A stretch of DNA of 64,000 nt from NCBI GenBank assembly GCA_021324265.1, contig JAJPJK010000011.1, forward strand, positions 53,727 to 117,726. The letters run 5' to 3'. Positions 29,477-39,307 of the stretch are shown in pieces; the stretch's first letter is position 1; every line of letters begins with the position of its first letter. A program made the position numbers and the translations under genes. The notes under the pieces were generated by a model. That model ran no database searches. It saw only the letters and a program-made list of their open reading frames with translations, and was not told the DNA's origin. This DNA comes from Thermoproteota archaeon. GTDB lineage: Archaea > Thermoproteota > Thermoprotei > Gearchaeales > Gearchaeaceae.

Positions 29477-29722
29477 TTAGTCTTTGAGAAGGGCTCTTCC
29501 GCCTAAGGCAGAAGGCGGTATATTGGGTTTGAACACGGCAATAAAGCCATTCCTTCCATGTTTTCTCATTATTCTACCTTTGTAGATGTTTCCATGTTTA
29601 TCTCGATATTCAACGATTTTTCCAAGCAAGGAATCGTTGACTTTCTCTTCAGGTTGAAGAATCACTTGTGACGGGTAGCTTCTTTTACCACCCAATCTAA
29701 AGTTAACGATAATTAATTTCAT
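29477..29722 (-). CDS. ribosomal protein L35Ae-like (eL33) protein
   Basis: 81 residues. GKIVEYRDKHGNIYKGRIMRKHGRNGFIAVFKPNIPPSALGGRALL matches the L35Ae/eL33 beta barrel, including the G-x-hNGxhhAxF core and the terminal G-x-x-x-hG motif. Slightly short for the family (about 85-110). Basic, cytoplasmic, component of the large subunit. A TATA-like aaaatttttaaaatt lies 22-35 bases before ATG and a candidate C/D box RNA directly upstream on the same strand. Confidence 0.8.
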   Translation of the reverse strand: MKLIIVNFRLGGKRSYPSQVILQPEEKVNDSLLGKIVEYRDKHGNIYKGRIMRKHGRNGFIAVFKPNIPPSALGGRALLKD

Positions 29723-29756
29723 AAAATAAACTGAAAGAGAGGAATTTTAAAAATTT

Positions 29757-29805
29757 TCCGTAGCGGACAACCTCATCACTGCTCAGACAGTGGGCGTTTC
29801 TTCAT
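29757..29805 (-). ncRNA. candidate C/D box guide RNA upstream of the L35Ae gene
   Basis: Minus strand order: C-like ATGAAGA (29799-29805, one mismatch), 12-base guide aacgcccactgt, D' CTGA, 3-base spacer gca, C' GTGATGA (perfect), 12-base guide ggttgtccgcta, D-like CGGA. The spacing 7-12-4-3-7-12-4 equals that of the candidate at 8182-8230. The inner boxes are perfect and the outer ones each have one change. It ends at the promoter of the L35Ae gene. The rest of the 29723-29998 gap holds only AT-rich sequence and a 23-codon ORF I do not support. Confidence 0.45.
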
Positions 29806-29998
29806 TAAGAGTTAATCGGAGAAAAAGGGAAATAATCTTTTCTAAGGAATCATATAAAAATATTCAAAGAAAAGCTATCATCACATAATGTTCAGTCAAG
29901 ATATAGTTATTCAAAAAGATAACGATCTTCCTATTAAGAATATTTCTGAGATTAATTAGAAGATCTTTGGACTAGATTTTTCTAAGCAGATGATCCAA

Positions 29999-31573
29999 TT
30001 ATAGATTATGGCCAAACAGTTCATCGTAAAGTTTTGGTCTTATAGGCACATTAGTGCTAGGATATAATTCTCTTTTTCTCGTGACGCCCCCTTCAAGATT
30101 CTTACATGAGAGTTCCAACTCTTCTAGAAATTTCTCATCGAGTTGTCCTAATTCGACTTTGGCCTTGGCTAGATCGTAAGCCGCATCATAAGTTGCTTTA
30201 GCCAGCGCACGTCTGTCCATAAATTCAGTCTCATAATTTAACATCATATACCAAGGTTTCTTAGTAAGTAATTCTCTATGTTCCTCCAATGTTCTTGCCA
30301 GAATCTTATAGCCATACTTGTTTGGGTTTTCAAAAGCAAGGCTTCCCGGATCAATAAATGGAGCCAGAGGAGCGACAAAGGCATTGGCTCTATTAGAAGT
30401 AGCCTTGTACAATCCAATATAAAAAGATCCTAAATTAGTCTTAGGTCTTTGATCGGGTAACCCAACCATGAAATAATAATCGACCCTATCGAAGATCGAT
30501 GCGTTCTTCGCGAATTTTAATAAGATGCTGTTGGTATAACGTCTACCGAACTTAATCCTTGTTGTCTCGTCTGGATCTTCAGGAGATATTTGTACCAATA
30601 CCCTTTCCCCTGCTGACCTGTATAGCCTTAATAATTCTTCATTTGGAGGGTAGAAAAACTCGAAAATCAATGGTACATCAGCTCTTTCGTTTCGCAAACT
30701 TATCATCAGTTCTTCAATATATCGCCTACCTAAAGCCTGAAGATCTCCAATGAAAAACACAGGAACTTTTAATCTTTCGATGATCTCTTTGAATTCATCA
30801 AAGACAGCCTTCGGACTCTTAAATCCCAAACAAGTTCGCCTAAAACGCTGATAAGCAAAATTGCTACCGCCACAGGTTATACAATTAAATAGACACCCTT
30901 TGTATGTGATAATACCTACGATCGGATCCTTCAGAAATTCTGCCCAAGGGAGAGCATTTTCAATTCCACTTTGTGCAAATACCCTAGTTATTATATCATA
31001 TTTGGGTCTATATTCATCTAACTTGGCTGGCGCTATTATCGTATTTGCTTTGGGTTCGGGGTTTCTGTAAGCTAAATTTGGAATTTCAGAAACCTTTCTG
31101 TTTTTTGTTATAAATTCGTAGAATTGATAAAAGGCATTTTCAGTTGAGTCTCCCAAGAACAAATAATCTATCCATGGATATTTCTCTAATAATTCATGCC
31201 AATAATAGGTTGTAGAAAGTCCCCCCAGAACCACTGGGGCATCATGGAGTTCTTTAATCAATCTCGCAACCTCGATTGCGCCGTGGGCATGCACCAGCCA
31301 ATGAAGATCTATTGCATATACTTGTGCTTTTATCGACTTTAGGTATTGAATTGCGTCGAAATTTTCATCAAGAAGCATAAGGGCCGCCAGATTAAATATG
31401 CCTGTCTTCACACCACGTTCTTCCAAATAAGTTGCAAGAGAGAAAAATCCAAGAGGATACATATCGAACACTGGCATGGAAGGAACTACATCACTTATAG
31501 GTGATGCGAAAGTGTAGTTCATTTTTCTAAAATCAAAAACACTAGGTGGATGGATAAGAGCAACATCGTACAT
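29999..31573 (-). CDS. B12-binding-domain radical SAM protein (archaeal Ta0216-like)
   Basis: 524 residues from ATG 31573 (MYDVALIHPPSVFD); the ORF track adds 50 unrelated residues from an upstream codon. The N-terminal Rossmann-like B12 domain has DVALIHPPS and APVVLGGLSTTYYW; no DxHxxG B12 motif is evident. The radical SAM cluster motif is KGCLFNCITCGGS (Cx3Cx2C). The C-terminal part fits the archaeal Ta0216 family, function unknown. Methyltransferase or complex radical chemistry is possible. The 217-base upstream gap is AT-rich and holds a likely TATA region close to the start. Confidence 0.8.
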   Translation of the reverse strand: MYDVALIHPPSVFDFRKMNYTFASPISDVVPSMPVFDMYPLGFFSLATYLEERGVKTGIFNLAALMLLDENFDAIQYLKSIKAQVYAIDLHWLVHAHGAIEVARLIKELHDAPVVLGGLSTTYYWHELLEKYPWIDYLFLGDSTENAFYQFYEFITKNRKVSEIPNLAYRNPEPKANTIIAPAKLDEYRPKYDIITRVFAQSGIENALPWAEFLKDPIVGIITYKGCLFNCITCGGSNFAYQRFRRTCLGFKSPKAVFDEFKEIIERLKVPVFFIGDLQALGRRYIEELMISLRNERADVPLIFEFFYPPNEELLRLYRSAGERVLVQISPEDPDETTRIKFGRRYTNSILLKFAKNASIFDRVDYYFMVGLPDQRPKTNLGSFYIGLYKATSNRANAFVAPLAPFIDPGSLAFENPNKYGYKILARTLEEHRELLTKKPWYMMLNYETEFMDRRALAKATYDAAYDLAKAKVELGQLDEKFLEELELSCKNLEGGVTRKRELYPSTNVPIRPKLYDELFGHNL

Positions 31574-31790
31574 AGAATAATATAATAATATTCTATTGAT
31601 AAATAATTTATCGATAATATTAAAACCCGTTTCTAAAAATTCTTTCCTAAAACCCCTATCTAACAATTTTTTCAATAAATTATAATAGCTTGACCCTGTT
31701 CTACTACAGCTTCTTGGTGACAAGATACAAACAAAGCCTTAATCAAAGTAGTTCAAGCTGCACTAATATTTCTTAGACCTAATATTACAT

Positions 31791-32135
31791 ATGAGAACTG
31801 TATTATTTCCTGTACTCAATGCACTGGCGGCGCTAGGATTTGTTCTCGTAGATATGATTGCACCACTTCCAACCTTTCTTATTCTCGAAAATCTTGTTTA
31901 CTCGGTGCTTTTTGCAATAACCATAATCCTATATTTCACAAGTTCTCAAAAGGTTAGTTACTTAATGGCCTCGATCATTTCATTATTTATAGCAGGAAGA
32001 ATATCTAGAAGCGTCATATCCAGCGATGGAACACTGCTGGGTCTTTGGCAGGAGCATTTCGTAGCCGTATTGTTACTGTTGATAATCGCTTTCATATCAT
32101 TGTATTCTATACTTAAAGGTTCCTCATCAGGTTAG
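31791..32135 (+). CDS. small membrane protein
   Basis: 114 residues with four hydrophobic segments (VLFPVLNALAALGFVLVDMI, LENLVYSVLFAITIILYF, VSYLMASIISLFIAGRI, HFVAVLLLLIIAFISLYSIL). I do not recognise a family. ATG start with an AT-rich upstream region. Its stop overlaps the stop region of the convergent site-2 protease gene by four bases. Confidence 0.6.
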   Translation: MRTVLFPVLNALAALGFVLVDMIAPLPTFLILENLVYSVLFAITIILYFTSSQKVSYLMASIISLFIAGRISRSVISSDGTLLGLWQEHFVAVLLLLIIAFISLYSILKGSSSG

Positions 32136-32815
32136 ATGATTGGAAGAACACCGCTCAGAATCAATAAAGACAATGCCCATGAGGGAATTGCCAATGCGGC
32201 CCAAACCATTTTATCCCAGTCGAAGATCTTTTTACCGTCTAGAACCCAAAACGGTATTAAATTAAAGGCGGCCAACCATATGTTAATGAAAATACCATAC
32301 GAGGCCAGTAGCACGTAAAAGCCATAAAAATCAGAGGGTATAAGATAAGAGAAGTTACTAATGACAAAGAAAATAAGGGCTAGAATAAGGTTAGTAATTG
32401 GTCCTGCTGCAGAGATCAAACCATTTTCCCTCCTCGAAAGACCATAACCGAATATAGCACCTGCGGGAATAATCACCGTTGCCCCTGGTGCAGCGAATAC
32501 AAACTGACCTAAAGATAGCGCAGCAAACAGAAACGTAAACATCAACCCTTGATAAGATAATCTAAACTCAGCCCAATGACCAAAGTGTCTTGCCATATAT
32601 TTATGGGCTAGCTCATGCAATATGAAACCAGAGCCCACAGCTATCATACTTATGATAAAGAAGATAGCAAAAGCTCTTGGACCGATTCGAACAAAATAAC
32701 CTATAGAGAATACGAATGCAAGACTCAACCAAGCTATGATTAGATGCGTGAGCTCCTCATTACCCCTCCTTCTTCTTATTCTGAAGCTTATCGAGTCTTC
32801 TAGTTCCATTTCCAA
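32132..32815 (-). CDS. site-2 protease family zinc metalloprotease (M50)
   Basis: 227 residues with about six membrane segments. The zinc motif HELAH (in GFILHELAHKYMARHFGHW) sits in the second segment and the third ligand region is NLIPFWVLDGKKIFDWD, with AGPITNLILALIFF before it. These are the defining S2P parts, so it should cleave membrane proteins within the bilayer. No PDZ domain, as in many archaeal members. Substrate unknown. Confidence 0.88.
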   Translation of the reverse strand: MEMELEDSISFRIRRRRGNEELTHLIIAWLSLAFVFSIGYFVRIGPRAFAIFFIISMIAVGSGFILHELAHKYMARHFGHWAEFRLSYQGLMFTFLFAALSLGQFVFAAPGATVIIPAGAIFGYGLSRRENGLISAAGPITNLILALIFFVISNFSYLIPSDFYGFYVLLASYGIFINIWLAAFNLIPFWVLDGKKIFDWDKMVWAALAIPSWALSLLILSGVLPII

Positions 32816-32861
32816 ATATTATTTAAGCAACTAATATAAAATAATAGTGAGATAAGATTAA

Positions 32862-34037
32862 ATGAAGAGAAATCTTCTTCTGCTACTTAGATTGTTATCC
32901 TTATTAGTATTCATAGGTTTTACATTGTTTATCGTCTCCGTTCCAATCTCAGCCTCATTTTTAAGCATTAAACCCCCCTCAATTAACAACGTTAAAATAG
33001 AGCTTGTCAATGACACACTGATAGCCAATGCTAGCTATTCCATTGTGGATAATGGGTTCTACGACTTACAAGACGTATCTATAAGTGTTGCCCTTTATAC
33101 ATTGAATCATATTTTAATAACAAGCACACAAATAGGCTTTCCTCACGAAGAAATCACCATAAAGGCGCATTCTAGCTATGAGGGTACTATAAGTGTAAAG
33201 TTCAATTTAAATCAACTTACTCAACTCAATGTAATTGAAGAACTCAAGAAAGATAGAGCTGCTTATTTAGAAGTTTCAGCAAGCGGCAGATACGGTTTCG
33301 GACTCTTCGTTTTCAATACCATATATAGCAATAAGTTTTCCTTTGCTTTACCCATTGAAGGGATAAAACTTAGTTTTACAGAGAATCAATCCTTGGGGAT
33401 CACATCCATACAATCTTCCAATAATTATCTTACAATTAAGTTAGCTGCATCTCTAGATTACAACGGCACAATTTCATTAAATCAAACACAAATATCTGGG
33501 TATGCTCTAAACAACAATATAAAAGTTTTTACCTTCAATTCCTCAATTCCAAAATTAGTTCCTGGCAAAAACATTATACTTCTCGAAATGTTTATCCCAG
33601 ACAATAATGTTAAACAGTTGCTTTTTAATGATCTAAAGCTAAAAATTTTTTATCAAATCGAATCAGGCGCATTTTTTATAAGTGATTCTATAGACTATTT
33701 ATGGGAACATCCTCTGAATCTATCTATAAATAATTTTGAGTTTAACTACCTAAATTCAAATAATATAAACTTAGTAGCGACTATTACTTTGAATAACTAT
33801 ATAAATTATGACTTCAATATTACAGCCCAACTAAAGATATTTGATAATTCCAATAATATTATATTAAAAAGCTTAAATTTTAGTTATATAATTAAAGGAT
33901 TAACAAATAATCAGATTGATTTGGAGATGACACTTTCTAATGTTTATCATGGAATGGTGCTGAGATGCGAATTGTATCTTTTAAGTCCTTTCAAGCTCGA
34001 TACTCCAATTGCAGTAGAGACTTTCATTATGCCATGA
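32862..34037 (+). CDS. secreted/membrane-anchored beta-rich protein
   Basis: 391 residues. A basic head and hydrophobic segment (LLLLRLLSLLVFIGFTLFIV) form a signal or anchor; the rest is beta-rich with many Asn-x-Ser/Thr sites, as expected for a glycosylated archaeal surface protein. No second membrane segment at the C-terminus. No family recognised. Its stop (TGA) overlaps the ATG of the following glycosidase gene (ATGA), so the two are probably made together. Confidence 0.6.
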   Translation: MKRNLLLLLRLLSLLVFIGFTLFIVSVPISASFLSIKPPSINNVKIELVNDTLIANASYSIVDNGFYDLQDVSISVALYTLNHILITSTQIGFPHEEITIKAHSSYEGTISVKFNLNQLTQLNVIEELKKDRAAYLEVSASGRYGFGLFVFNTIYSNKFSFALPIEGIKLSFTENQSLGITSIQSSNNYLTIKLAASLDYNGTISLNQTQISGYALNNNIKVFTFNSSIPKLVPGKNIILLEMFIPDNNVKQLLFNDLKLKIFYQIESGAFFISDSIDYLWEHPLNLSINNFEFNYLNSNNINLVATITLNNYINYDFNITAQLKIFDNSNNIILKSLNFSYIIKGLTNNQIDLEMTLSNVYHGMVLRCELYLLSPFKLDTPIAVETFIMP

Positions 34038-36214
34038 GAAAAAGTTATTTAATCCTTATTCTATTACTCGCTAATTCTTTCCTGATAGTCCCATTGCATG
34101 TTAACGCAGAAAATAACGAAGTTTACAGCTTAGGCATTCACTATCTTTACTCAGGATCAAGCAACTTAGACAATGATTTGACAAAGATTAAGAATGCTGG
34201 GTTCCAAATTATTAGGACGAGCTTCATTTGGAAGCTCATTGAACCATATCCAAATACCTTCAATTTCACATATTATGACGAATTGGTTAACAAAGCCAAT
34301 TCCTTAGGTCTTAGAATAATCGCAATACTTGGTATGGGAACACAGGACATGCTTCCTAGCTGGGTCAATGGAGTTGACGATCCTAACTACATAAATTATC
34401 TATCTCAATATGCAAACGCAGTAGTGAAGCGCTACGCTTCAAAAGTAGAGATTTGGCAGATCGAAAACGAGCTAAATCATGTTGGATTTTATAAATGGAT
34501 TGGTTGGAGAACTGGGAACTGGTCAAATGAAGAAATACACAACATATTGTCTAAGCTTTCACAAATCGTAAGAGAGAATACACAAGACAAAATCATGATA
34601 AATGTTATTGTAGATAATCCTAATTGGCTTTCATTCTTGAAAAGTATAAACGACATAAACTATGATGTTATAGGCCTAGATTATTACCCAAATTACCTAG
34701 ATGACTATGCCAGTGATGCAGGAAGTCCTGCGAAGGGTCTCGATATATATAATTATATTCTTGAAGCTAGGCAGTTTAATAAAGAAATAATTGTCTCAGA
34801 GACCGGGTACTCAACTTATAACAAAATCCATAATGAAGAGAATCAAGCTTTATTTTTGCAAAATATCGTAAAAGGTGCTTTGTTCGCAGGAGTTAAGGAA
34901 GTAATTTTCTATCAATATAAAGATCAAGTAAACGCAAGTGATATCGAAGCCAACTTCGGATTAATATCCTACAACGGAACACCCAAATTAGCTTGGCAAG
35001 CTCTAAAAAATTTAACGCATGCAAACTGGCTTAGAATAGATTCAAGGATAGATGGTGTTTCTCAATCTCTTCCTTTGAACATAGATGGAATAGAGTTGAA
35101 TTCGTCAGCTAGCCTTCTTTTACCTTCATTGACATACTCGATAAAATTCCCATTTCAGTTAAATCTTACAGATCATATAGCCCAGCTATCCGCATTATTT
35201 ATTAACGGAGTTAAGGTCGATACCAATAACGTTTCGCTCAATTTGACACAGGATACAAACATAGAAATCGTATATGAGTCCTTCTTCTTCTTAAAAATAT
35301 TTCTCAATATTAACGGCACGACTATTCAGCTTTCTAACTCCGTAGTCTACGTTAATTCGCAGCCATATAACTATTCCGAATATTTACTCCTCAAAAAAGG
35401 CGTATATAATATTCAACTACCTACTAATTTGACAATTGCAGGAAGGAGATTCGAAATTCTTAACAGTAGCGAATCAATGAACATTACAGGTAATTCAGAA
35501 ATAACTTTCAATGCTTTACCTGTTTATACGCTCAATATCATCGTAATGGGCTGGTTCAACGAACCAAAGTCTGCGACAATATACATAAATGGCAAAAGTT
35601 ATCAATCCTCTAATCTTACACTGTCTCTTAGCCAAGGTATTTATCGTGTTTCTGTAGCAGATATTTATTCTCAGTCGCAGAATGTGACTTTGGACAAAGA
35701 TACAACTATTATATTTTACGTCCCAGAAGAATTAATTCTCGTGCCACTTCTATTCTTTATAGCATTACCATTTTTCTTCGTTGCAAGAGGCATTCCTTCT
35801 TTAAACATAAAGAAATACAGAATAGTTTTGGATTGCATTACAGTAGCGATATTTTATATCATAATTCCTTACTATGGCATCATATTTCTCTCTAGCATCT
35901 TAACCCAAAAGGCCATCATTTTCTATCAGCTCAAAGATCTTTTGATTTTTGGTATACCGATCATAGTTGTTAAAGCTTTGAAGATATTTAAAAAATATGC
36001 ACTAGTACTTGAGGCAATATCGATAATTTTAATCACACTTTATATAATTTTTATCATAGGCAGAGCGATCTACGGTGAGTTCGGAATGTATACAATTCAG
36101 TACCTTAGTTTAACTTTGCAGATCAATATAGCGCCATATGTGCTTCTTGCGACTGTAATAAATGCATTGAGAGGTTTTGTTGGTTTTCTCGGTTTGTATT
36201 ACTCAAGAAAGTGA
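34034..36214 (+). CDS. membrane-anchored clan GH-A-like glycosidase
   Basis: 726 residues from ATG 34034 (MRKSYLILILLL); the track start adds 23 residues inside the previous gene. A signal peptide precedes a TIM barrel: GIHYLYSGSSN, SFIWKLIEPYPNTFNFTYYDEL, VEIWQIENELNHVGF (acid/base Glu in ENE), VIGLDYYPN and EIIVSETGYSTY (nucleophile Glu), the layout of GH5/GH39/GH53-like enzymes. Two beta domains (one PEGA-like, TIYINGKSYQSSNL) follow, then four or five membrane segments. It should work outside the cell on polysaccharide. The stop overlaps the GTG of the Lhr gene. Confidence 0.75.
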   Translation: MRKSYLILILLLANSFLIVPLHVNAENNEVYSLGIHYLYSGSSNLDNDLTKIKNAGFQIIRTSFIWKLIEPYPNTFNFTYYDELVNKANSLGLRIIAILGMGTQDMLPSWVNGVDDPNYINYLSQYANAVVKRYASKVEIWQIENELNHVGFYKWIGWRTGNWSNEEIHNILSKLSQIVRENTQDKIMINVIVDNPNWLSFLKSINDINYDVIGLDYYPNYLDDYASDAGSPAKGLDIYNYILEARQFNKEIIVSETGYSTYNKIHNEENQALFLQNIVKGALFAGVKEVIFYQYKDQVNASDIEANFGLISYNGTPKLAWQALKNLTHANWLRIDSRIDGVSQSLPLNIDGIELNSSASLLLPSLTYSIKFPFQLNLTDHIAQLSALFINGVKVDTNNVSLNLTQDTNIEIVYESFFFLKIFLNINGTTIQLSNSVVYVNSQPYNYSEYLLLKKGVYNIQLPTNLTIAGRRFEILNSSESMNITGNSEITFNALPVYTLNIIVMGWFNEPKSATIYINGKSYQSSNLTLSLSQGIYRVSVADIYSQSQNVTLDKDTTIIFYVPEELILVPLLFFIALPFFFVARGIPSLNIKKYRIVLDCITVAIFYIIIPYYGIIFLSSILTQKAIIFYQLKDLLIFGIPIIVVKALKIFKKYALVLEAISIILITLYIIFIIGRAIYGEFGMYTIQYLSLTLQINIAPYVLLATVINALRGFVGFLGLYYSRK

Positions 36215-39015
36215 GCTTTAAGCTACTTTCAAAAGAACTACAGAATATTCTTAGAGAATTGGGATTTGATGAAGAAACAGAGCCGCAAAGGAAAGCGATA
36301 CCTATAATTCTACAGAAAAAGAATGTATTGCTCATATCTCCAACAGGAACAGGTAAAACAGAAGCTGCTCTCTTACCTGTTCTGGATATGATTAAGGAAG
36401 ATAAGTCAAAAGGAATAAAGGTTCTCTATATTACGCCCTTAAAATCTCTGAATAGGAATTTAATGGATAGAATAACGCTCTGGTGCAGTAAATTAGATCT
36501 GAAGGTAGCTGTGAGACACGGCGATACTCCTCCTAGTGAGAGAAGAAAACAGATGCTTCAACCTCCTGATTTGTTAATTACGACGCCAGAAACTTTGCAA
36601 ATATTGCTTGTCAGTAAGAACATGCGTGAGAATATGAAGACTATAAAGCACGTAATAATTGATGAAATCCATGAGCTTGCAGAGAGCAAAAGAGGATCCC
36701 AACTTGCTTTAGGCATAGAGAGATTGAGACTAATCAGTGGAGATTTTCAAATAATCGGCCTATCGGCTACCGTAGGAGAGCCTGAAAAGCTTGCAAAATT
36801 TCTTGTCGGTAATGAAAGAGTATGCGAAATAATACTGGCATATGAGGAAAGAAAGATGAGATTCAAAATATGCTACCCTAGACCAAGCAAGGAGGATTTC
36901 TTACTTAGCGAGAAAATACTCACCTATCCCGAGGCAGCAAGCAGAGTTAGAAAAATCACAGAAGCAATGAGAGGTAAAAAGTCTACTTTAATTTTTACTA
37001 ACACGAGAAGCGAATCAGAAATCCTCGCCAGTAGGATGCGCATGCTGGGGGTAGATATATTTGTGCACCACAGTTCACTTTCAAAAGAAGCTAGAATAAG
37101 CGCAGAATCATCTCTGAAACTCGGTGAAATTAAAGGTATAGTATGCACCTCATCACTTGAACTTGGAATTGACATAGGTAATATCGATTATGTTATACAA
37201 TATAACTCGCCTAGACAGGCAACTAGGCTTGTTCAAAGAATCGGTAGAAGTAGTCATTACTTAGGAGGTGTCGCAGAAGGACTCATTGTAGCTACAACTT
37301 TGGATACTTTTTTAGAATCTTATGTCATCGCAGAAAAGGCTCTAAGAGGGGAATATGAAAGAATAGTAATACCAGAAAAGCCCCTTGATGTGCTGGCCCA
37401 TCAGTTAGTAGGTTATTTACTTGAATATGGAGAAACTAGTATTCAAGATTTCTTGAAACTTGCACAAAGAGCTTATCCTTATAGAGATCTTAGACTTGAT
37501 GAACTAGACAAGGTAGTTGAATTACTTCAAAATCTCAAACCAAAAGGACTGATAAGAAAGGGAGAATTGATCTTAAAGAGCCTAGGTTCATATTACTATT
37601 ATTTTGAGAACCTTAGTATGATTCCAGATCAGGTTCAGTATGCTGTAATCGATTTCGATACTAAGAATTTCATAGGCGTTTTAGATGAGGATTTTATTGC
37701 AGAATTCGGTGAAGAGGGTACAAGATTCATACTAAAAGGTGAAGCTTGGGAGATACTTTTCATTGAGGAAGATAACAAAAGAGTAATATGCAAAAAGGTT
37801 GAAACTGGGTTAGGAGTAGTTCCTACTTGGGTCGGAGAGGAGATACCAGTTGAAAGAGATATTGCTAAAAAAACTGCTGAAATCAGAAAAGAACTTTATG
37901 ATGGCATAGTTAACCTAAATCTCGAATTACTTGATATTGAAGACTTCGAAATAGTGAATTCAATACTTAAAGCAGAGAAAAAGAAAGACATAGAGATACC
38001 TGATCCACACGAACTTCTAATCGAAGAGGACGAGAATGTCATCGTAATAAATTCTAGTAACGGGACTAAAATGAACAGAACATTGAGCAAAGTTCTTTCT
38101 TATGTGATCAACGAAAGATTGAGAAAAAACTTCAGAGTTCATAGCGATGCCTATAGGATCTATATCATATCAAAAGAGATAGAACCAATAGAAGTACTTG
38201 AAATTTTGAAAAAACTCCAGTTCTATGACTTAGATGACTTGATTTCACGAATATTTAATGAGACTGATCCGCTTTTTAGATATAGATTTACGCATGTAGC
38301 TAAGAGATTTGGGATAATAAAAAAAGAGGCTACAATAGATAAGAAAATCATCATAGAGCTTGCGAGGCAGTATAAGGATTCACCGATATATGAGGAAACT
38401 CTCAAAGAACTATTCAGCAAGGATTTAGAAATAGATACGCTTAAAGAATTGATTAAGAAAATATCTAAAAACGAAATTAAGATAAGGATCTCTGCTACTA
38501 TAAGCGAGCTTACTAAAGAGGCACTAAAATATGTACTCATTGAAGCTGGAATACCTTCCAACAAAGATCCTAGCAAGTTTGTTCTAGAAGCATACAAGGT
38601 TCGCTTATATAGCAGAATATTAACGGTCTTTTGCATGGACTGTAAGGAATATGTGGAAGCTAAGTCTTTCGCAAGTATATCTACGTTGGTATGCCCGTTT
38701 TGTGGCTCGAATAAATTAGCTGTTTCTAGAATGGAACCAAGTAGTGTTATAAAGTATCTAAATAACATAATTAAAAATAGCAAAGATGTTAAAGTTCGCA
38801 GACTTTACAAAAAATGGGAAAAAATAGGAGAGCTCATCGCAAAAAAAGGCAAGATAGCTTTCATAGCAGCCGCCTCAAACATAAGCTATAAATCAATTCA
38901 AGAATTAACAACTAAGTTCGATACGGATAATGACGATTTCTATCTTTCATTAATTAAGGAAGAAACAAATAGACTCAACCAAATACTCAAAAGAACATCG
39001 AAGGCCAAACATTAA
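36211..39015 (+). CDS. Lhr-type ATP-dependent helicase
   Basis: 934 residues from GTG 36211. Helicase motifs in order: Q motif EETEPQRKAI, Walker A SPTGTGKTEAA, ITPLKSLNRN, TTPETL, DEIHELA, GLSATVG, TNTRSESE, and QRIGRSSH. The wide C-terminal part (Lhr core: winged helix, beta-barrel, DUF4911-like helices) and a terminal zinc ribbon (FCMDCKEY...CPFCGSN) fit archaeal Lhr2 proteins, which unwind DNA/RNA hybrids and act in repair or RNA metabolism. It begins within the stop of the surface glycosidase gene (GTGA), an unlikely functional partnership. Confidence 0.87.
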   Translation: MSFKLLSKELQNILRELGFDEETEPQRKAIPIILQKKNVLLISPTGTGKTEAALLPVLDMIKEDKSKGIKVLYITPLKSLNRNLMDRITLWCSKLDLKVAVRHGDTPPSERRKQMLQPPDLLITTPETLQILLVSKNMRENMKTIKHVIIDEIHELAESKRGSQLALGIERLRLISGDFQIIGLSATVGEPEKLAKFLVGNERVCEIILAYEERKMRFKICYPRPSKEDFLLSEKILTYPEAASRVRKITEAMRGKKSTLIFTNTRSESEILASRMRMLGVDIFVHHSSLSKEARISAESSLKLGEIKGIVCTSSLELGIDIGNIDYVIQYNSPRQATRLVQRIGRSSHYLGGVAEGLIVATTLDTFLESYVIAEKALRGEYERIVIPEKPLDVLAHQLVGYLLEYGETSIQDFLKLAQRAYPYRDLRLDELDKVVELLQNLKPKGLIRKGELILKSLGSYYYYFENLSMIPDQVQYAVIDFDTKNFIGVLDEDFIAEFGEEGTRFILKGEAWEILFIEEDNKRVICKKVETGLGVVPTWVGEEIPVERDIAKKTAEIRKELYDGIVNLNLELLDIEDFEIVNSILKAEKKKDIEIPDPHELLIEEDENVIVINSSNGTKMNRTLSKVLSYVINERLRKNFRVHSDAYRIYIISKEIEPIEVLEILKKLQFYDLDDLISRIFNETDPLFRYRFTHVAKRFGIIKKEATIDKKIIIELARQYKDSPIYEETLKELFSKDLEIDTLKELIKKISKNEIKIRISATISELTKEALKYVLIEAGIPSNKDPSKFVLEAYKVRLYSRILTVFCMDCKEYVEAKSFASISTLVCPFCGSNKLAVSRMEPSSVIKYLNNIIKNSKDVKVRRLYKKWEKIGELIAKKGKIAFIAAASNISYKSIQELTTKFDTDNDDFYLSLIKEETNRLNQILKRTSKAKH

Positions 39016-39150
39016 ATAAGTCCTTGAGCATTTAATATTTAAATTTATCGTTTTATTTTTCGTTTTTTAAAGCAACGTTCTTAACCTTGATTTATGCAAA
39101 AAATAGCAATAGATTTATATACTAATCTAAGCGTAAATATCTCAAAGAAA

Positions 39151-39300
39151 ATGGTAACCGCATACTGCGTGAAAGACAAGAAAGTAGTAGAAATAAAGAA
39201 TCCAGTAGAAGTGACCCTAAAGAACGGAAGGCCTGCCGTTAAAGGCACCTGTCCTCATTGCGGCGGTACAGTATTCAGAATAGGAAAACTAAAGAAATAA
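39151..39300 (+). CDS. small zinc-ribbon-like protein, DUF5679 type
   Basis: 49 residues from ATG 39151; the track's 39094 start would place a good TATA box (atttatatac, about 39112-39121) inside the gene. The sequence AYCVKDKKVVEIKNPVEVTLKNGRPAVKGTCPHCGGTVFRIGK matches DUF5679 ribbons, but the first pair reads CVKD where I expect CxxC, leaving Cys-Asp plus CPHC as ligands. Function unknown. Followed by a T-rich terminator. Confidence 0.7.
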   Translation: MVTAYCVKDKKVVEIKNPVEVTLKNGRPAVKGTCPHCGGTVFRIGKLKK

Positions 39301-39307
39301 TATAACA

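Noticed and set aside
31574-31723. 50-residue N-terminal extension of the radical SAM ORF.
   Set aside because: Low-complexity, not part of the family, and it contains the AT-rich promoter-like stretch; MYDVALIHPPS is the usual start.
39094-39150. Extended start of the DUF5679-type gene.
   Set aside because: A good TATA box lies within it, and the family begins at MVTAYC.
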